Assembly (NCBI GenBank): GCA_964531675.1
Contig: CAZHFW010000035.1
Location: 1-40,066 of the forward strand
Origin: CAZHFW01 sp964531675
GTDB taxonomy: Bacteria > Planctomycetota > Phycisphaerae > Phycisphaerales > UBA1924
Length of the DNA: 40,066 nucleotides
Reading direction: 5' to 3'
Position numbers and translations under genes: made by a program. The stretch's first letter is position 1, and the number at the start of each line of letters is the position of its first letter. Shown one piece after another: positions 1 through 8,471 of the stretch. Below the pieces are notes generated by a model that was given only the letters and a program-made list of their open reading frames with translations, made no database searches and was not told the DNA's origin.

Positions 1-2
1 GG

Positions 3-314
3 CGCGGGCTGATGAAGTCGATCCTGGAGCGCTTTGCCGCTTCGTTGGAAGGGCAGCTCGTCGAGATCGCCTCGTCCATCACGGCGCGGGACGGGGCCAA
101 GGTGGCCACGCAAGCCCACAGCCTCAAGGGCGCCGCGGCCAGTGTGGGGTGCAAGCCTCTCGCAGCGGCGGCGCTGGCGGTAGAGTCCGCGGGACGGGCC
201 AGCGATCTGGACGCCGCGGCGAAGGCGCACGAACAACTCACAGCACAAGCGGCCCGGTTCACCAAGGGCCTGCCCGGGATCATGGATGAGCTGGCCGCGG
301 CCCAAGCGGCGTAG
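3..314 (+). CDS. Hpt phosphotransfer domain protein, 5' end probably outside the window
   Basis: This is a histidine-containing phosphotransfer domain that would accept phosphate from a hybrid sensor kinase and pass it to a response regulator. The diagnostic segment is AHSLKGAAASVG, where the His is the expected phosphorylation site, followed by the alternating Leu/Ala helices of a four-helix Hpt bundle. An ATG at 12 is possible, but the frame is open to the left edge (3-11 reads R-G-L) and no ribosome binding site is visible, so the domain may be the C-terminus of a longer kinase. It ends 11 bases before the HD-GYP response regulator, a likely partner in the same operon. The domain assignment is firm; the full length is unknown. 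Confidence 0.75.
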   Translation, partial: RGLMKSILERFAASLEGQLVEIASSITARDGAKVATQAHSLKGAAASVGCKPLAAAALAVESAGRASDLDAAAKAHEQLTAQAARFTKGLPGIMDELAAAQAA

Positions 315-325
315 GAGTTTCAGGG

Positions 326-1390
326 ATGGACATTCTCGTCGTCGATGACGATCCGATTGCGATGGAACTCCTGGTCGACGCGCTGCGCGACGATGGACAT
401 CGCGTACAGACCGCGGTCGACGGCGTGGACGCCTTGACCAAGATTGAGTCGGGGACGGCGCGGGTGATGATCTGCGACTGGGAGATGCCCCGGATGAACG
501 GTCCGGAGCTGTGCCGGCATCTGCGGGCCCACGACCCGGGGCGCTACGTCTTTACGATCATGCTGACCGCCCGCGGGCACCACGACGATCTGGTCGAGGG
601 CCTTCGCGCCGGCGCGGACGACTTTCTGACCAAGCCCTTTGACCCGGTCGAGCTCTCGGTGCGGCTTGCGGTCGCGGAGCGCGTGACCTCGCTCGAGACG
701 CGCGACCTGATGATCTTCGGGATGGCCAAGCTCGCCGAGTCGCGCGATCTGGAGACGGGCAAGCATCTGGAACGCGTGCGGATGTACTGCCGCGTGCTCG
801 CGGAGGAGCTCTCCCGGCGCGAGCCTTACAACAGGCAGGTGGATGCGGAGTTCATCCGCAACATCTACATGACCAGCCCGCTGCACGACATCGGGAAGGT
901 GGGCGTCCCCGACGCGGTGCTGCTCAAGCCGGGCAAGCTCACGCCCGAAGAGTTCAAGGTCATGCAGCAGCACACGGTGCTCGGCGCGCACACGCTGGAT
1001 GCTGCCCTCAAGGCCTTCCCGAACGTGAAGTTCCTGTGGATGGCCCGCGACATCGCGCATTGCCACCACGAGCGGTTCGACGGCACGGGCTATCCGCGCG
1101 GCATCAAGGGCGAGGACATTCCTCTGGCGGCCCGGATCGTCGCGGTCGCGGATGTGTATGACGCGCTGCGCTCCAAACGCGTGTACAAACCCGCGATGAG
1201 CCACGACGACGCGTCGGCGATGATCATCGCGGGCTCGGGGACGCACCTGGACCCGCACGTGGTCGGCGCGTTCATGGCGGTCGAGCACCAGATGAACGCG
1301 ATCAGCGTCAGCATGCACGACGCCGAGGAGGCCGCCGACGAGGCGATGTCGCTCCCCGCAGCGTTCACACCGCGGGCTGCTGCTGCGTGA
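326..1390 (+). CDS. Response regulator with HD-GYP c-di-GMP phosphodiesterase domain (RpfG-like)
   Basis: A 354-residue two-domain regulator. The receiver domain (about 1-120) has the acidic pocket D7-D9, phospho-acceptor D51 within CDWEMP, T81 and K103 (FLTKPF). The HD-GYP domain (about 130-330) keeps HDIGK (187-191), the HH at 247-248 and FDGTGYP (251-257), which are the metal and substrate signatures of active c-di-GMP phosphodiesterases. The phospho-signal presumably comes from the Hpt protein just upstream (11-base gap) and controls c-di-GMP breakdown in the cytosol. The last 26 bases overlap the convergent agmatine deiminase gene. The C-terminal tail is Ala-rich and probably disordered. 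Family and catalytic competence are well supported; the stimulus and output are unknown. Confidence 0.93.
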   Translation: MDILVVDDDPIAMELLVDALRDDGHRVQTAVDGVDALTKIESGTARVMICDWEMPRMNGPELCRHLRAHDPGRYVFTIMLTARGHHDDLVEGLRAGADDFLTKPFDPVELSVRLAVAERVTSLETRDLMIFGMAKLAESRDLETGKHLERVRMYCRVLAEELSRREPYNRQVDAEFIRNIYMTSPLHDIGKVGVPDAVLLKPGKLTPEEFKVMQQHTVLGAHTLDAALKAFPNVKFLWMARDIAHCHHERFDGTGYPRGIKGEDIPLAARIVAVADVYDALRSKRVYKPAMSHDDASAMIIAGSGTHLDPHVVGAFMAVEHQMNAISVSMHDAEEAADEAMSLPAAFTPRAAAA

Positions 1391-2531
1391 GGCAGTGGAT
1401 CGATCCGAGGCCCCAGATCAGCTCGAGGCAGTCGATGCCGATGACCTGGTGCTTCTGGCCGATGGCGCGGAGCGCGAGCGTGAGCGTCTCGAGCGTGCGG
1501 CGGTCGTTCTTCTTGTGCCGATAGGTCGGCACGAGTAGTGCGCCATTCACGAAGTAGAAGTTGGCGTAGCTCGCGGGGAGACGCTGCCCCAGGTGCTCCA
1601 GATGGCCAGGCATAGGGAGCTCGACGATCTGGAAGGGCCTTCCTTCGGGATCGCGGGCCTTGCGGAGCCTCTTGAGGTTGTCCTGCAAGAGCTTGTAGTT
1701 GGCGTCGCGCGGATCCTCTTCGACGACTGTCGCGACGGTGCGCGGGCCGATGAAGCGGGAAAGATCGTCGATGTGCCCGTCGGTGTCGTCGCCGACGATG
1801 CCGTCGCCGAGCCAGAGGACGTGGCGCTGGCCGTAGTAGTCCTTGAGGGCCTTCTCGATCTGGGCCTTGGTCATGGATGGGTTGCGGTTCTTGTTGAGCA
1901 GGCAGGCCTCGGTGGTCATGACGATGCCGTCGCCTGAGAACTCGACCGAGCCGCCCTCCATGATGATCGGGACGCCCTTGTGCTTCGGGTAGAAAACGCC
2001 AGCGAAGTTCCTGGCCTTGGCCTGGGTCAGCTCTTCGGCGATGCGCGTCGGCACCGCGTCGTCGGCGTCGAAGGGAGGGTACTTGCCGCCCCAGGCGTTG
2101 TGTCCCCAATCGACGATGGCGTACTGCTTCTTGCCCTTGTGCGTGCGGGTCACGAAGGCCGGGCCGTGATCGCGGCACCAGGACTCGTTGGTCTTGATGT
2201 AGTGGAACTGGATGCGCGACTTGCGGCCGGGCTTTCCTTCGAGCGGCGTCTGATTGGAGAAGAACCGCGCGGACACGCCCCCTGCGATGAGCTGCTCGCG
2301 GACGATGCGCTCGTAGTTCTCGTTGGGGACGTTGATGTGCACGGTCTCGCGCGGCGCGATCTGGCCGATGATCATCGCGAGATTCGTGGGGATCGTGTGG
2401 TACTTGCTCGGGAAGGAGATGCCTTCGGGGCGCGGCCAGCTGAACCACGTGCCGGAGTGTTTCGCCCACTCCGCGGGGAAGGTGAAGCCTTGCGAGGCGG
2501 GGGTTCCGGTCAGGATCTTGGGGGTGGGCAT
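1365..2531 (-). CDS. aguA: Agmatine deiminase (peptidyl-arginine deiminase family)
   Basis: A 388-residue enzyme hydrolysing agmatine to N-carbamoylputrescine and ammonia. Family landmarks are ESWCRDHGP, WGHNAWGGKY, EGGSVEFSGDG, DDTDGHIDD and the C-terminal catalytic motif GLGSIHCLTQQQP with the nucleophile Cys at 380. Length matches the family (about 350-390). The next enzyme of the pathway, N-carbamoylputrescine amidase, lies immediately upstream on the same strand, so the pair makes putrescine by the arginine decarboxylase route. No Shine-Dalgarno sequence precedes the ATG; a 15-bp-arm hairpin sits about 50 bases upstream. The 3' end overlaps the convergent HD-GYP gene by 26 bases. Function is well supported by the catalytic motif and the neighbour. 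Confidence 0.93.
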   Translation of the reverse strand: MPTPKILTGTPASQGFTFPAEWAKHSGTWFSWPRPEGISFPSKYHTIPTNLAMIIGQIAPRETVHINVPNENYERIVREQLIAGGVSARFFSNQTPLEGKPGRKSRIQFHYIKTNESWCRDHGPAFVTRTHKGKKQYAIVDWGHNAWGGKYPPFDADDAVPTRIAEELTQAKARNFAGVFYPKHKGVPIIMEGGSVEFSGDGIVMTTEACLLNKNRNPSMTKAQIEKALKDYYGQRHVLWLGDGIVGDDTDGHIDDLSRFIGPRTVATVVEEDPRDANYKLLQDNLKRLRKARDPEGRPFQIVELPMPGHLEHLGQRLPASYANFYFVNGALLVPTYRHKKNDRRTLETLTLALRAIGQKHQVIGIDCLELIWGLGSIHCLTQQQPAV

Positions 2532-2579
2532 GGTTTGGTCCGGTTCGCGAGGGCGGGAGATTGCGGGTGGGTAGACGGT

Positions 2580-2610
2580 CCTGGTTTGAGCGGCGGCCGC
2601 TCAAACCAGG
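2580..2610. repeat. 31-base inverted repeat with 15-bp arms between the two agmatine genes
   Basis: CCTGGTTTGAGCGGC and its exact reverse complement are separated by a single G, so the element is a perfect palindrome around one base. It lies in the 154-base gap between the amidase and deiminase genes. There is no U-tract on either side, so it is not a classic intrinsic terminator. It could stabilise an mRNA end, act as an operator or be a mobile REP-type element. Confidence 0.7.
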
Positions 2611-2685
2611 CGTGAGCGTGCTTGGCTCGAACGCGGCGTTGTCCAAAAGGATCAGCGCGGGGTTCGGCGTTTGGCGATGCGATGC

Positions 2686-3630
2686 TCAGACGAGGAATCG
2701 CTTGGTCAGATCGCCGTAGGCGTCGATGCGGCGGTCGCGAAGGAAGGGCCAGTGCGTGCGGCTGAACTCGACGCGGTCGAGGTCGCAATCGGCGAGGATG
2801 ATCTCTTCCTTGTCGATGCTGGCCCGCTTGACGACCTGCCCATTGGGCGCGGCGATGAAGGACTGGCCCCAGAACTGGATGCCATCGGGGCTGACGGGCT
2901 TGCCGTCGACTCCTTCGATCAGTTCGTGGCCGATGCGGTTAGGAGCGCAGACGTAGCACCCGTTGGCGATGGCGTGGGCGCGCTGCATGGTTTCCCAGCT
3001 GTCGTGCTGGGCCTTGCCGTACTCGGCCTTCTCTTGCGGGTGCCAGCCGATGGCGGTGGGATAGAAGAGGATTTCCGCGCCGCTGAGCGCGGTGAGGCGG
3101 GCGCCTTCGGGGTACCACTGGTCCCAGCAGATGAGCACGCCGATCTTCGCGAAGCGTGTCTGCCAGGTCTTGAAGCCCGTGTCGCCGGGCGTGAAGTAGA
3201 ACTTCTCGTAGTACAGTGGGTCATCCGGGATGTGCATCTTGCGATAGATGCCCATGAGCGAGCCATCGGCGTCGATGATCGCTGCGGTGTTGTGGTACAG
3301 GCCGCTGGCCCGCTTCTCGAAGAGGCTGGCGACGATGACGACGCCGTGCTTCTTGGCGAAGGCGCAGAACAGGTCGGTGCTCGGGCCCGGGATCGACTCG
3401 GCGAGGGAGAAGAAGCGGTGCTCCTCGCTCTGGCAGAAGTACTGCGAGGTGAAGATCTCCTGCGTGCACAGGATCTGGGCGCCCTGAGCGACCGCCTTCT
3501 CGAAGAGCTTGAGCTGGCGCTTGCGGTTGACCTCGGGCGTGGGATCGCAGGCCATCTGCGTCAGCGCGACGCGGACCGTGTGAGGCTTGGCGGCGACCTT
3601 GGAAACACGCTTGGTGGGCTTCTTGCTCAT
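2686..3630 (-). CDS. aguB: N-carbamoylputrescine amidase (nitrilase superfamily)
   Basis: A 314-residue carbon-nitrogen hydrolase that releases putrescine, CO2 and ammonia from N-carbamoylputrescine. The catalytic triad is visible as E58 (TQEIF), K131 (YRKMHIPD) and C168 (LICWDQW). The stretches SQYFCQSEEH and the C-terminal RTHWPFLRDRR are characteristic of this subfamily. The ATG at 3630 (MSKKPTK) is chosen because the open frame upstream is low-complexity Arg/Pro translation without family similarity; about 20 basic residues precede the fold. It is transcribed before aguA and probably cotranscribed with it. A possible -10 box (TACAGT, 3672-3677) predicts a leader of roughly 35 bases. Confidence in function is high. 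Confidence 0.92.
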   Translation of the reverse strand: MSKKPTKRVSKVAAKPHTVRVALTQMACDPTPEVNRKRQLKLFEKAVAQGAQILCTQEIFTSQYFCQSEEHRFFSLAESIPGPSTDLFCAFAKKHGVVIVASLFEKRASGLYHNTAAIIDADGSLMGIYRKMHIPDDPLYYEKFYFTPGDTGFKTWQTRFAKIGVLICWDQWYPEGARLTALSGAEILFYPTAIGWHPQEKAEYGKAQHDSWETMQRAHAIANGCYVCAPNRIGHELIEGVDGKPVSPDGIQFWGQSFIAAPNGQVVKRASIDKEEIILADCDLDRVEFSRTHWPFLRDRRIDAYGDLTKRFLV

Positions 3631-3723
3631 CGTGGTTGCTCGTCGAAACCGGGGTCGAAGGAACAGGCGGGACTGTACGCCGGCGCGATGGGTTGGAGCG
3701 GGGCAGTAGATGATCCGACGCCC

Positions 3724-3750
3724 ACGAGCCCTCCGCGCCAGCGGAGGGTC
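3724..3750 (+). repeat. REP-like hairpin, copy A
   Basis: An 8-bp stem CCCTCCGC / GCGGAGGG with loop GCCA (3729-3748) sits inside a 27-base unit starting ACGAGCC and ending GGGTC. A second copy in inverted orientation lies at 3861-3887 and matches at 24 of 27 positions. Two of the three differences form a compensatory base-pair change (T-A here, G-C in copy B), which keeps the stem intact. Confidence 0.65.
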
Positions 3751-3860
3751 GGGCGGGAGGCGTGCATCTTGAATCATGACGTTGACATGCGATGGGTCTT
3801 TCGCGGGGCGGGGCGTTCGGGTGGGCGGTGGTCGGAGGTGCCATCGGTCGCAACGGGTTT

Positions 3861-3887
3861 GACCCGCCGCTTGCGCGGCGGGCTCGT
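3861..3887 (-). repeat. REP-like hairpin, copy B (inverted relative to copy A)
   Basis: Read on the minus strand the unit again starts ACGAGCC and ends GGGTC, with stem CCCGCCGC / GCGGCGGG and loop GCAA on that strand. With copy A it forms a head-to-head pair about 110 bases apart, filling the 361-base gap between aguB and the ATPase gene. No protein-coding signal is seen in that gap. Confidence 0.65.
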
Positions 3888-3979
3888 TGGCGCTCGTGTT
3901 GTTTGCGACTTGGATTGATCGACCCTTTGGCGGCTGCATGGCAAGCACCGCCGGTGCACGCGCGGCTGGCCTTGCTTGG

Positions 3980-3985
3980 TACCAT
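3980..3985 (+). promoter_or_regulatory. -10 element (TACCAT) of a leaderless-type promoter for the ATPase gene
   Basis: TACCAT preceded by GG ends 6 bases before the ATG at 3992. Transcription would be expected to start at or next to the start codon, and there is no Shine-Dalgarno sequence in the gap. No convincing -35 hexamer is seen. Confidence 0.5.
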
Positions 3986-3991
3986 CTTGCC

Positions 3992-6433
3992 ATGGCATCC
4001 GCGGACTTTGAGAAGCTTGGTTCGTTTTATCTCGGCAAGGCCTATGACCCTGACGCCAGGCGTCGCACCGACGATCTGGTCCTGTATGACTCCAAGGACA
4101 TGGTCACGCACGCGGTCTGCGTTGGCATGACCGGCAGCGGCAAGACCGGCCTGTGCCTGGGCGTCCTCGAAGAAGCCATGATCGACGGCATCCCCGCGAT
4201 CGTGATCGATCCCAAAGGCGACCTTTCCAACCTGCTGCTCACCTTCCCGGGCCTCAGCGCCGCCGACTTCCGCCCCTGGATCAACGTCGAAGACGCGGCC
4301 CGCAAGAACATGGACCCCGACGCCTTCGCGACAGCGCAGGCAGCCTTGTGGTCCAAGGGCATCGCCGAGTGGGGACAGGACGCGGCCCGCATCCGCAAGC
4401 TGAAAGAGTCGTCGGACGTCGCGATCTACACGCCGGGCTCGTCGGCCGGCCTGCAGGTGAGCGTGCTCAAGAGCTTTGACGCGCCGCCTCCCGAGATCAT
4501 CGAGGATGGGGAACTCTTCCGCGAACGCGTTTCGAGCACGACCACGAGCCTGCTGGGCTTGCTCGGCATCCAGGCCGATCCGCTGCAGAGCCGGGAGCAC
4601 ATCCTGCTCTCGGCGATTCTGGGCAATCAGTGGGCCGCAGGGAAGAGCGTGGACATCCCGGGGCTCATCGGTCTGATCCAGGACCCGGGCTTCACGAAGC
4701 TCGGCGTGATGGAGCTCGAGAGCGTCTTCCCGGCCAAGGAACGCTTCGGGCTGGCGATGACGCTCAACAATCTGGTTGCTTCGCCGGCCTTTGGCGCTTG
4801 GACGACGGGCGATCCGCTCGACATCGGCGCGATGCTCTTCACGCCGCAGGGCAAGCCGCGCGTCAGCATCTTCTCCATCGCGCACCTGGGAGACGCGGAG
4901 CGGATGTTCTTCGTCTCACTCCTGATGAACCAGATCCTGGGTTGGACCAGGCAGCAGTCGGGCACCACGAGCCTGCGGGCGCTGGTGTACATGGACGAGA
5001 TCGCGGGCTACTTCCCCCCCACCGCTAATCCGCCGAGCAAGCTCCCGATGCTCACGCTCATGAAGCAGGCGCGTGCGTTCGGCGTGGGCATGATGCTGGC
5101 GACGCAGAACCCGGTGGATCTGGATTACAAGGGCCTGGCCAACGCCGGCACGTGGTTCATCGGGCGATTGCAGACCGAGCGGGACAAGCTCCGCGTGCTC
5201 GACGGGCTTGAGGGGGCCGCGTCGAACGCGTCGGCGGGCTTTGACCGGACGGCGGCGGACAAGCTGCTCTCGCAGCTCGGGCCGCGCGTGTTCCTCATGA
5301 ACAATGTGCACGACGACGGGCCGGTCGTGTTCGAGTCGCGCTGGTGCCTGAGTTACCTCCGCGGGCCGCTGACGCGCCAGCAGATCAAGACGCTGATGGA
5401 CGCGCGGCGGGCGGGTGCGGCATCGTCCGCGCCGACAGGCGTCACACCGAGCGCCGCGCAGGCTCCCTCGCAATCCAAGGTCGCAGAATCGGCGCCGTCG
5501 CGACCGGTGCTGCCGCCGGAGATTCCCCAGTACTTCATTCCGGCCCGCGCCGCGGGTGGCTTGACATACATCCCCATGCTGATCGGCCTCTCCAAGGTGT
5601 ACTTCCAGGACACCAAGCTCGGCATCGACGAGGACGTCGCGGTGAATCTGCTTGCTCCCATCGGCAGCGGCCCGGTGCCCATCGACTGGGACCACGCGAC
5701 GGACGTGGAGTTCACCGAGAAGGACGTCGAGAAGGAGCCCGCGGGCGCCGGTCGCTTTGAAGCTCTCCCGTCCGAAGCGAGCAAGGCCAAGTCGTACGAG
5801 GCGTGGAAGAAGGCCCTTGGCGATGCGCTGTATCGCTCGCGCACGCTCGATCTGCTCCGCTGCGCTTCGCTCAAGGAGGTCTCCAAGCCGAATGAAACCG
5901 AGCGCGAGTTCCGCGCGAGGCTCGCCCAGGTCGCGCGCGAGACTCGTGACGCCCAGGCCGAGAAGCTCCGCACGAAGTACGCGCCAAAGGTTCAGGTGCT
6001 CCAGGATCGTCTGCGTCGGGCCCAGCAGGCGCTCGAAGTGCAGAAGGAGCAGTCTTCCTCCGCCAAGATCGGGACCGCGATCTCCTTCGGCGCAGCCATC
6101 CTGGGCGCGTTCATGGGCCGCAAGCTCGCCAGCGCGAGCAACATCGGAAAGGCCGCCTCGGCAGCCAAAAGCGTGGGCCGGGCCAGCAAGGAGTCCGCGG
6201 ACGTCGGGCGCGCGGAGGAAACGGTCGAGGCGGTTCAGGCCCAGCTGCAGGCGCTTGAGGCGCAGTTCCAGGAAGAGCTGAGCGCCGCGTCGGACCGAAT
6301 CGATCCGGCGACTGAAGAGCTGGAGCATCTGAGCCTCAAGCCCAAGAAGACCAACATCTCCGTCCGCGCCGTCGTCCTCGCATGGGCCCCGCACACGACC
6401 GCCGCCGATGGCTCGCTCACGCCAGCGTGGTAG
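3992..6433 (+). CDS. HerA/FtsK-superfamily ATPase (DUF87-like), 813 aa
   Basis: A large P-loop ATPase of the HerA/VirD4-like group; DNA or protein translocation is the usual suggestion for the group, but no role is proven for this type. Walker A is GMTGSGKT (45-52) and Walker B is LVYMDEI (about 331-337). IDPKGDLSNLL and MLATQNPVDLDYKGLANAGTWFIG resemble HerA-type cores. After about residue 500 come a Pro/Ala/Ser linker, a coiled coil (roughly 650-690), a Gly/Ala-rich hydrophobic segment (about 693-715) that could insert in a membrane, and a second coiled coil. The ATG at 3992 (MASADFEKLG) is chosen over upstream in-frame starts because a -10 box lies 6 bases before it and the upstream residues look non-coding. 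No HerA nuclease partner (NurA) is adjacent. Confidence 0.8.
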   Translation: MASADFEKLGSFYLGKAYDPDARRRTDDLVLYDSKDMVTHAVCVGMTGSGKTGLCLGVLEEAMIDGIPAIVIDPKGDLSNLLLTFPGLSAADFRPWINVEDAARKNMDPDAFATAQAALWSKGIAEWGQDAARIRKLKESSDVAIYTPGSSAGLQVSVLKSFDAPPPEIIEDGELFRERVSSTTTSLLGLLGIQADPLQSREHILLSAILGNQWAAGKSVDIPGLIGLIQDPGFTKLGVMELESVFPAKERFGLAMTLNNLVASPAFGAWTTGDPLDIGAMLFTPQGKPRVSIFSIAHLGDAERMFFVSLLMNQILGWTRQQSGTTSLRALVYMDEIAGYFPPTANPPSKLPMLTLMKQARAFGVGMMLATQNPVDLDYKGLANAGTWFIGRLQTERDKLRVLDGLEGAASNASAGFDRTAADKLLSQLGPRVFLMNNVHDDGPVVFESRWCLSYLRGPLTRQQIKTLMDARRAGAASSAPTGVTPSAAQAPSQSKVAESAPSRPVLPPEIPQYFIPARAAGGLTYIPMLIGLSKVYFQDTKLGIDEDVAVNLLAPIGSGPVPIDWDHATDVEFTEKDVEKEPAGAGRFEALPSEASKAKSYEAWKKALGDALYRSRTLDLLRCASLKEVSKPNETEREFRARLAQVARETRDAQAEKLRTKYAPKVQVLQDRLRRAQQALEVQKEQSSSAKIGTAISFGAAILGAFMGRKLASASNIGKAASAAKSVGRASKESADVGRAEETVEAVQAQLQALEAQFQEELSAASDRIDPATEELEHLSLKPKKTNISVRAVVLAWAPHTTAADGSLTPAW

Positions 6434-6439
6434 CCCACA

Positions 6440-7582
6440 TCAATCGTCATCCGCCTGGATCGCAAGGCTCGTCACGATCATGTAGTGATCGCTGAAGCGC
6501 TGCTTGAAATCGCGCGGCGAAAGGCCCCGGGGTTTGAGATAACCGTCGGACACAACCTCGAACGCGCGTCCAGCAAACTCGGGCTGGCCCGTGGGCACGA
6601 ACGCACGGTCCATGGTGCCGCCTTGCCAATGTGTGCGAAGCCCCCGTGCGTTCAGGTCCACGAATCCCGCGGCCTCGATGTCACGCGTCGCGGGCTCGGG
6701 GCCTTGTGGGCAGTTGGTGTCCCCGATGATCACCACATCGTCGTCCTGGAACGCTTTACGTACCTCGGGCAACGCCCGCACGAGCGCCGCGGCTTCTTCC
6801 TTGCGGTGGGCCGCGAAGTCGCCGTTGTAGTCCGCCTTCATGTGCAGGACGATCACGACGATGTCGGTCTTGCCCTCACCTGTCGAGAACTTCATCGCGT
6901 GCGGCGGACGGTTCCACAGCGCCGAGCCCTGTGCGCTTCGCGCCTTGGGGATCGGCAACGCCCAGGGCCTGTCCCGCGTCTGATCCCAGGGCTTGCCCGA
7001 CGCGTTCAGCGCGGTCACCGCCTTGCGGTTCCAAAGCACGCCGGTCAACTGATCGCCCTCGGCGCGGCCCGGGAAGAGAACGTACTCCCAGGATTGGCCC
7101 GAGCTGTTCAGCTTGGCGATCGCCGCTTCGAGCTCCGGACTGCGGATCGGTTCGCCGCGCTGGCGCGTGACGATCTCCTCGACCGCGACGATCGACGCGT
7201 CGGACGCGCGGATGTAGTCGGCCATGTCCTCGGGCCGCTGCGCGATGCCTTTGGCGGCCCCGGAGCGATCCTCGGGCTTGCCGAGCCATTCGATGTTCCA
7301 GGACGCGATCCGCAGGACGCCGGATGATGACGCAGGCTCCGAGCGGGGCTTGGCTTCAGTCCTTGCGGGCTGCTCTTGCGCGTTGGATCGGGCCGGAGGC
7401 TGCGAGACCTGGGGCGGAGGCGTCGGTGCTTCGGCGCGAGGCAGCGCCTCGGGCTGCTCGTACTTCGCGGCGAGGCGGTCGCGCTTGAGCAGGCCCGCGA
7501 GCGCGGCGCCGATGATCACGATCGCGATCGCCAGAGGCTTGTGCCGCATGAGTGGAAGCCGCGTGTTGCTGGGTCGATGCAT
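6440..7582 (-). CDS. Endonuclease/exonuclease/phosphatase family protein, membrane-anchored or secreted
   Basis: A 380-residue protein with a DNase I/exonuclease III-type fold. Visible motifs are SWNIEWLG (metal-binding Asn), VAVEEI (metal-binding Glu), LHMKADYN, IGDTNCPQG and the C-terminal SDHYMIV (catalytic Asp-His). The N-terminus has a hydrophobic segment (PLAIAIVIIGAALAGLL) followed by a Pro/Gln/Ala-rich linker, so the catalytic domain is probably outside the cytoplasmic membrane, possibly acting on extracellular nucleic acid or phosphoesters. The ATG at 7582 is chosen for a GAGGG motif 6 bases upstream; an ATG at 7549 is also possible. The gene converges on the ATPase gene with 6 bases between stops. 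Substrate is unknown. Confidence 0.82.
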   Translation of the reverse strand: MHRPSNTRLPLMRHKPLAIAIVIIGAALAGLLKRDRLAAKYEQPEALPRAEAPTPPPQVSQPPARSNAQEQPARTEAKPRSEPASSSGVLRIASWNIEWLGKPEDRSGAAKGIAQRPEDMADYIRASDASIVAVEEIVTRQRGEPIRSPELEAAIAKLNSSGQSWEYVLFPGRAEGDQLTGVLWNRKAVTALNASGKPWDQTRDRPWALPIPKARSAQGSALWNRPPHAMKFSTGEGKTDIVVIVLHMKADYNGDFAAHRKEEAAALVRALPEVRKAFQDDDVVIIGDTNCPQGPEPATRDIEAAGFVDLNARGLRTHWQGGTMDRAFVPTGQPEFAGRAFEVVSDGYLKPRGLSPRDFKQRFSDHYMIVTSLAIQADDD

Positions 7583-7660
7583 GGCGGGCCCTCGGAAGAG
7601 ACGCCATGGTAACGCCCGGCAACACACGGCGGCACGTGCTGGCTGCGGCTTTTCGAGTCC

Positions 7661-8440
7661 TTACGGGACCGTCAGGCCTCCATCGACCTTGAGATCATGC
7701 CCCGTCAGGAACGAGGCAGCATCTGACCAGAGGAAGAGCACAGGCTCGGCGATCTCCCGCGGCACGCCCACGCGGCCGACGGGGTGCATCCCCGCCATCT
7801 GCTTGTCGAACTCGGTGCCCACGCCTCCGGTGAATCGGTCGTACATCTCCGTCCGGATCGCGGCGGGCGACACCGAGTTCACGCGCACGCCCTGCTTGGC
7901 GTACTCGAGTGCAGCGCTGCGCGTCAGTCCGATCACCGCGTGCTTGCTCGCGATGTACACGCTCATCCCGGGCATGCCGACCGAGCCCGCGACCGACGCG
8001 TTGTTCACGATGGAGCCGCCCCCCGACTTGAGCAGGGCGGGAACCTGATGCTTCATCGCGAGCAGGACGCCCAGCACGTTGATGTTGAACACATCGTGGA
8101 AGTTCTGCTCGGTCTGCTCGTGGGTCGGCACGCCGACGAGGCCTTCAACACCCGCGTTGTTGAAGACCAGGTTGAGCTTGCCGTTGACCTTGATCGCCTC
8201 GGCGACGAAGCGGCGCTGATCGTCTTCCTTTGAGACGTCACCTTTCACGAAGACGCCCTTGACGCCCTGCGCGCGGATCTCGGAGGCGACCGCTTCGCCC
8301 TCCTTCTCCCGGCGTCCGGTGACGACGACGTGCACGCCCGCTCTGGCGGCGGCCAGCGCGGTCTCCCGGCCGATGCCGCTGGTGCCTCCCGTGATCAAGG
8401 CGACCTTCCCCGCAAGCGAACCCTTCTGATCGATGGCCAT
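7661..8440 (-). CDS. Short-chain dehydrogenase/reductase
   Basis: A 259-residue classical SDR. It has the cofactor motif TGGTSGIG, the structural NNAG, the catalytic Ser in NNASVAG, the YIASK catalytic Tyr/Lys pair and the C-terminal GHDLKVDGGLTVP. Arg residues after the second strand (TGRREKEGE) suggest NADP preference, which is an inference. The ATG is preceded by GGAG at a normal distance. A probable -10 box (TACAGT, 8468-8473) overlaps the arm of an inverted repeat at 8472-8489, suggesting a repressor. The gene is divergent from the hom operon. The substrate cannot be told from sequence. Confidence 0.88.
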   Translation of the reverse strand: MAIDQKGSLAGKVALITGGTSGIGRETALAAARAGVHVVVTGRREKEGEAVASEIRAQGVKGVFVKGDVSKEDDQRRFVAEAIKVNGKLNLVFNNAGVEGLVGVPTHEQTEQNFHDVFNINVLGVLLAMKHQVPALLKSGGGSIVNNASVAGSVGMPGMSVYIASKHAVIGLTRSAALEYAKQGVRVNSVSPAAIRTEMYDRFTGGVGTEFDKQMAGMHPVGRVGVPREIAEPVLFLWSDAASFLTGHDLKVDGGLTVP

Positions 8441-8471
8441 GAATGCTCCTTTGTTCCCGGCGGTCCAACTG

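Noticed and set aside
320..1318. Long open frame on the minus strand opposite the HD-GYP gene
   Set aside because: Arg/His/Val-rich translation with no family motifs; a GC-rich shadow of a gene whose motifs are complete on the plus strand.
2580..2610. Intrinsic terminator for aguB
   Set aside because: The stem is strong but no T-run follows on either strand.
2671..3918. 415-codon plus-strand open frame opposite the amidase gene
   Set aside because: Low-complexity acidic translation; the minus-strand frame carries the full nitrilase triad.
3992..6433. Conjugative or phage origin for the ATPase gene
   Set aside because: No relaxase, portal or integrase nearby, and base composition matches the surrounding chromosome.
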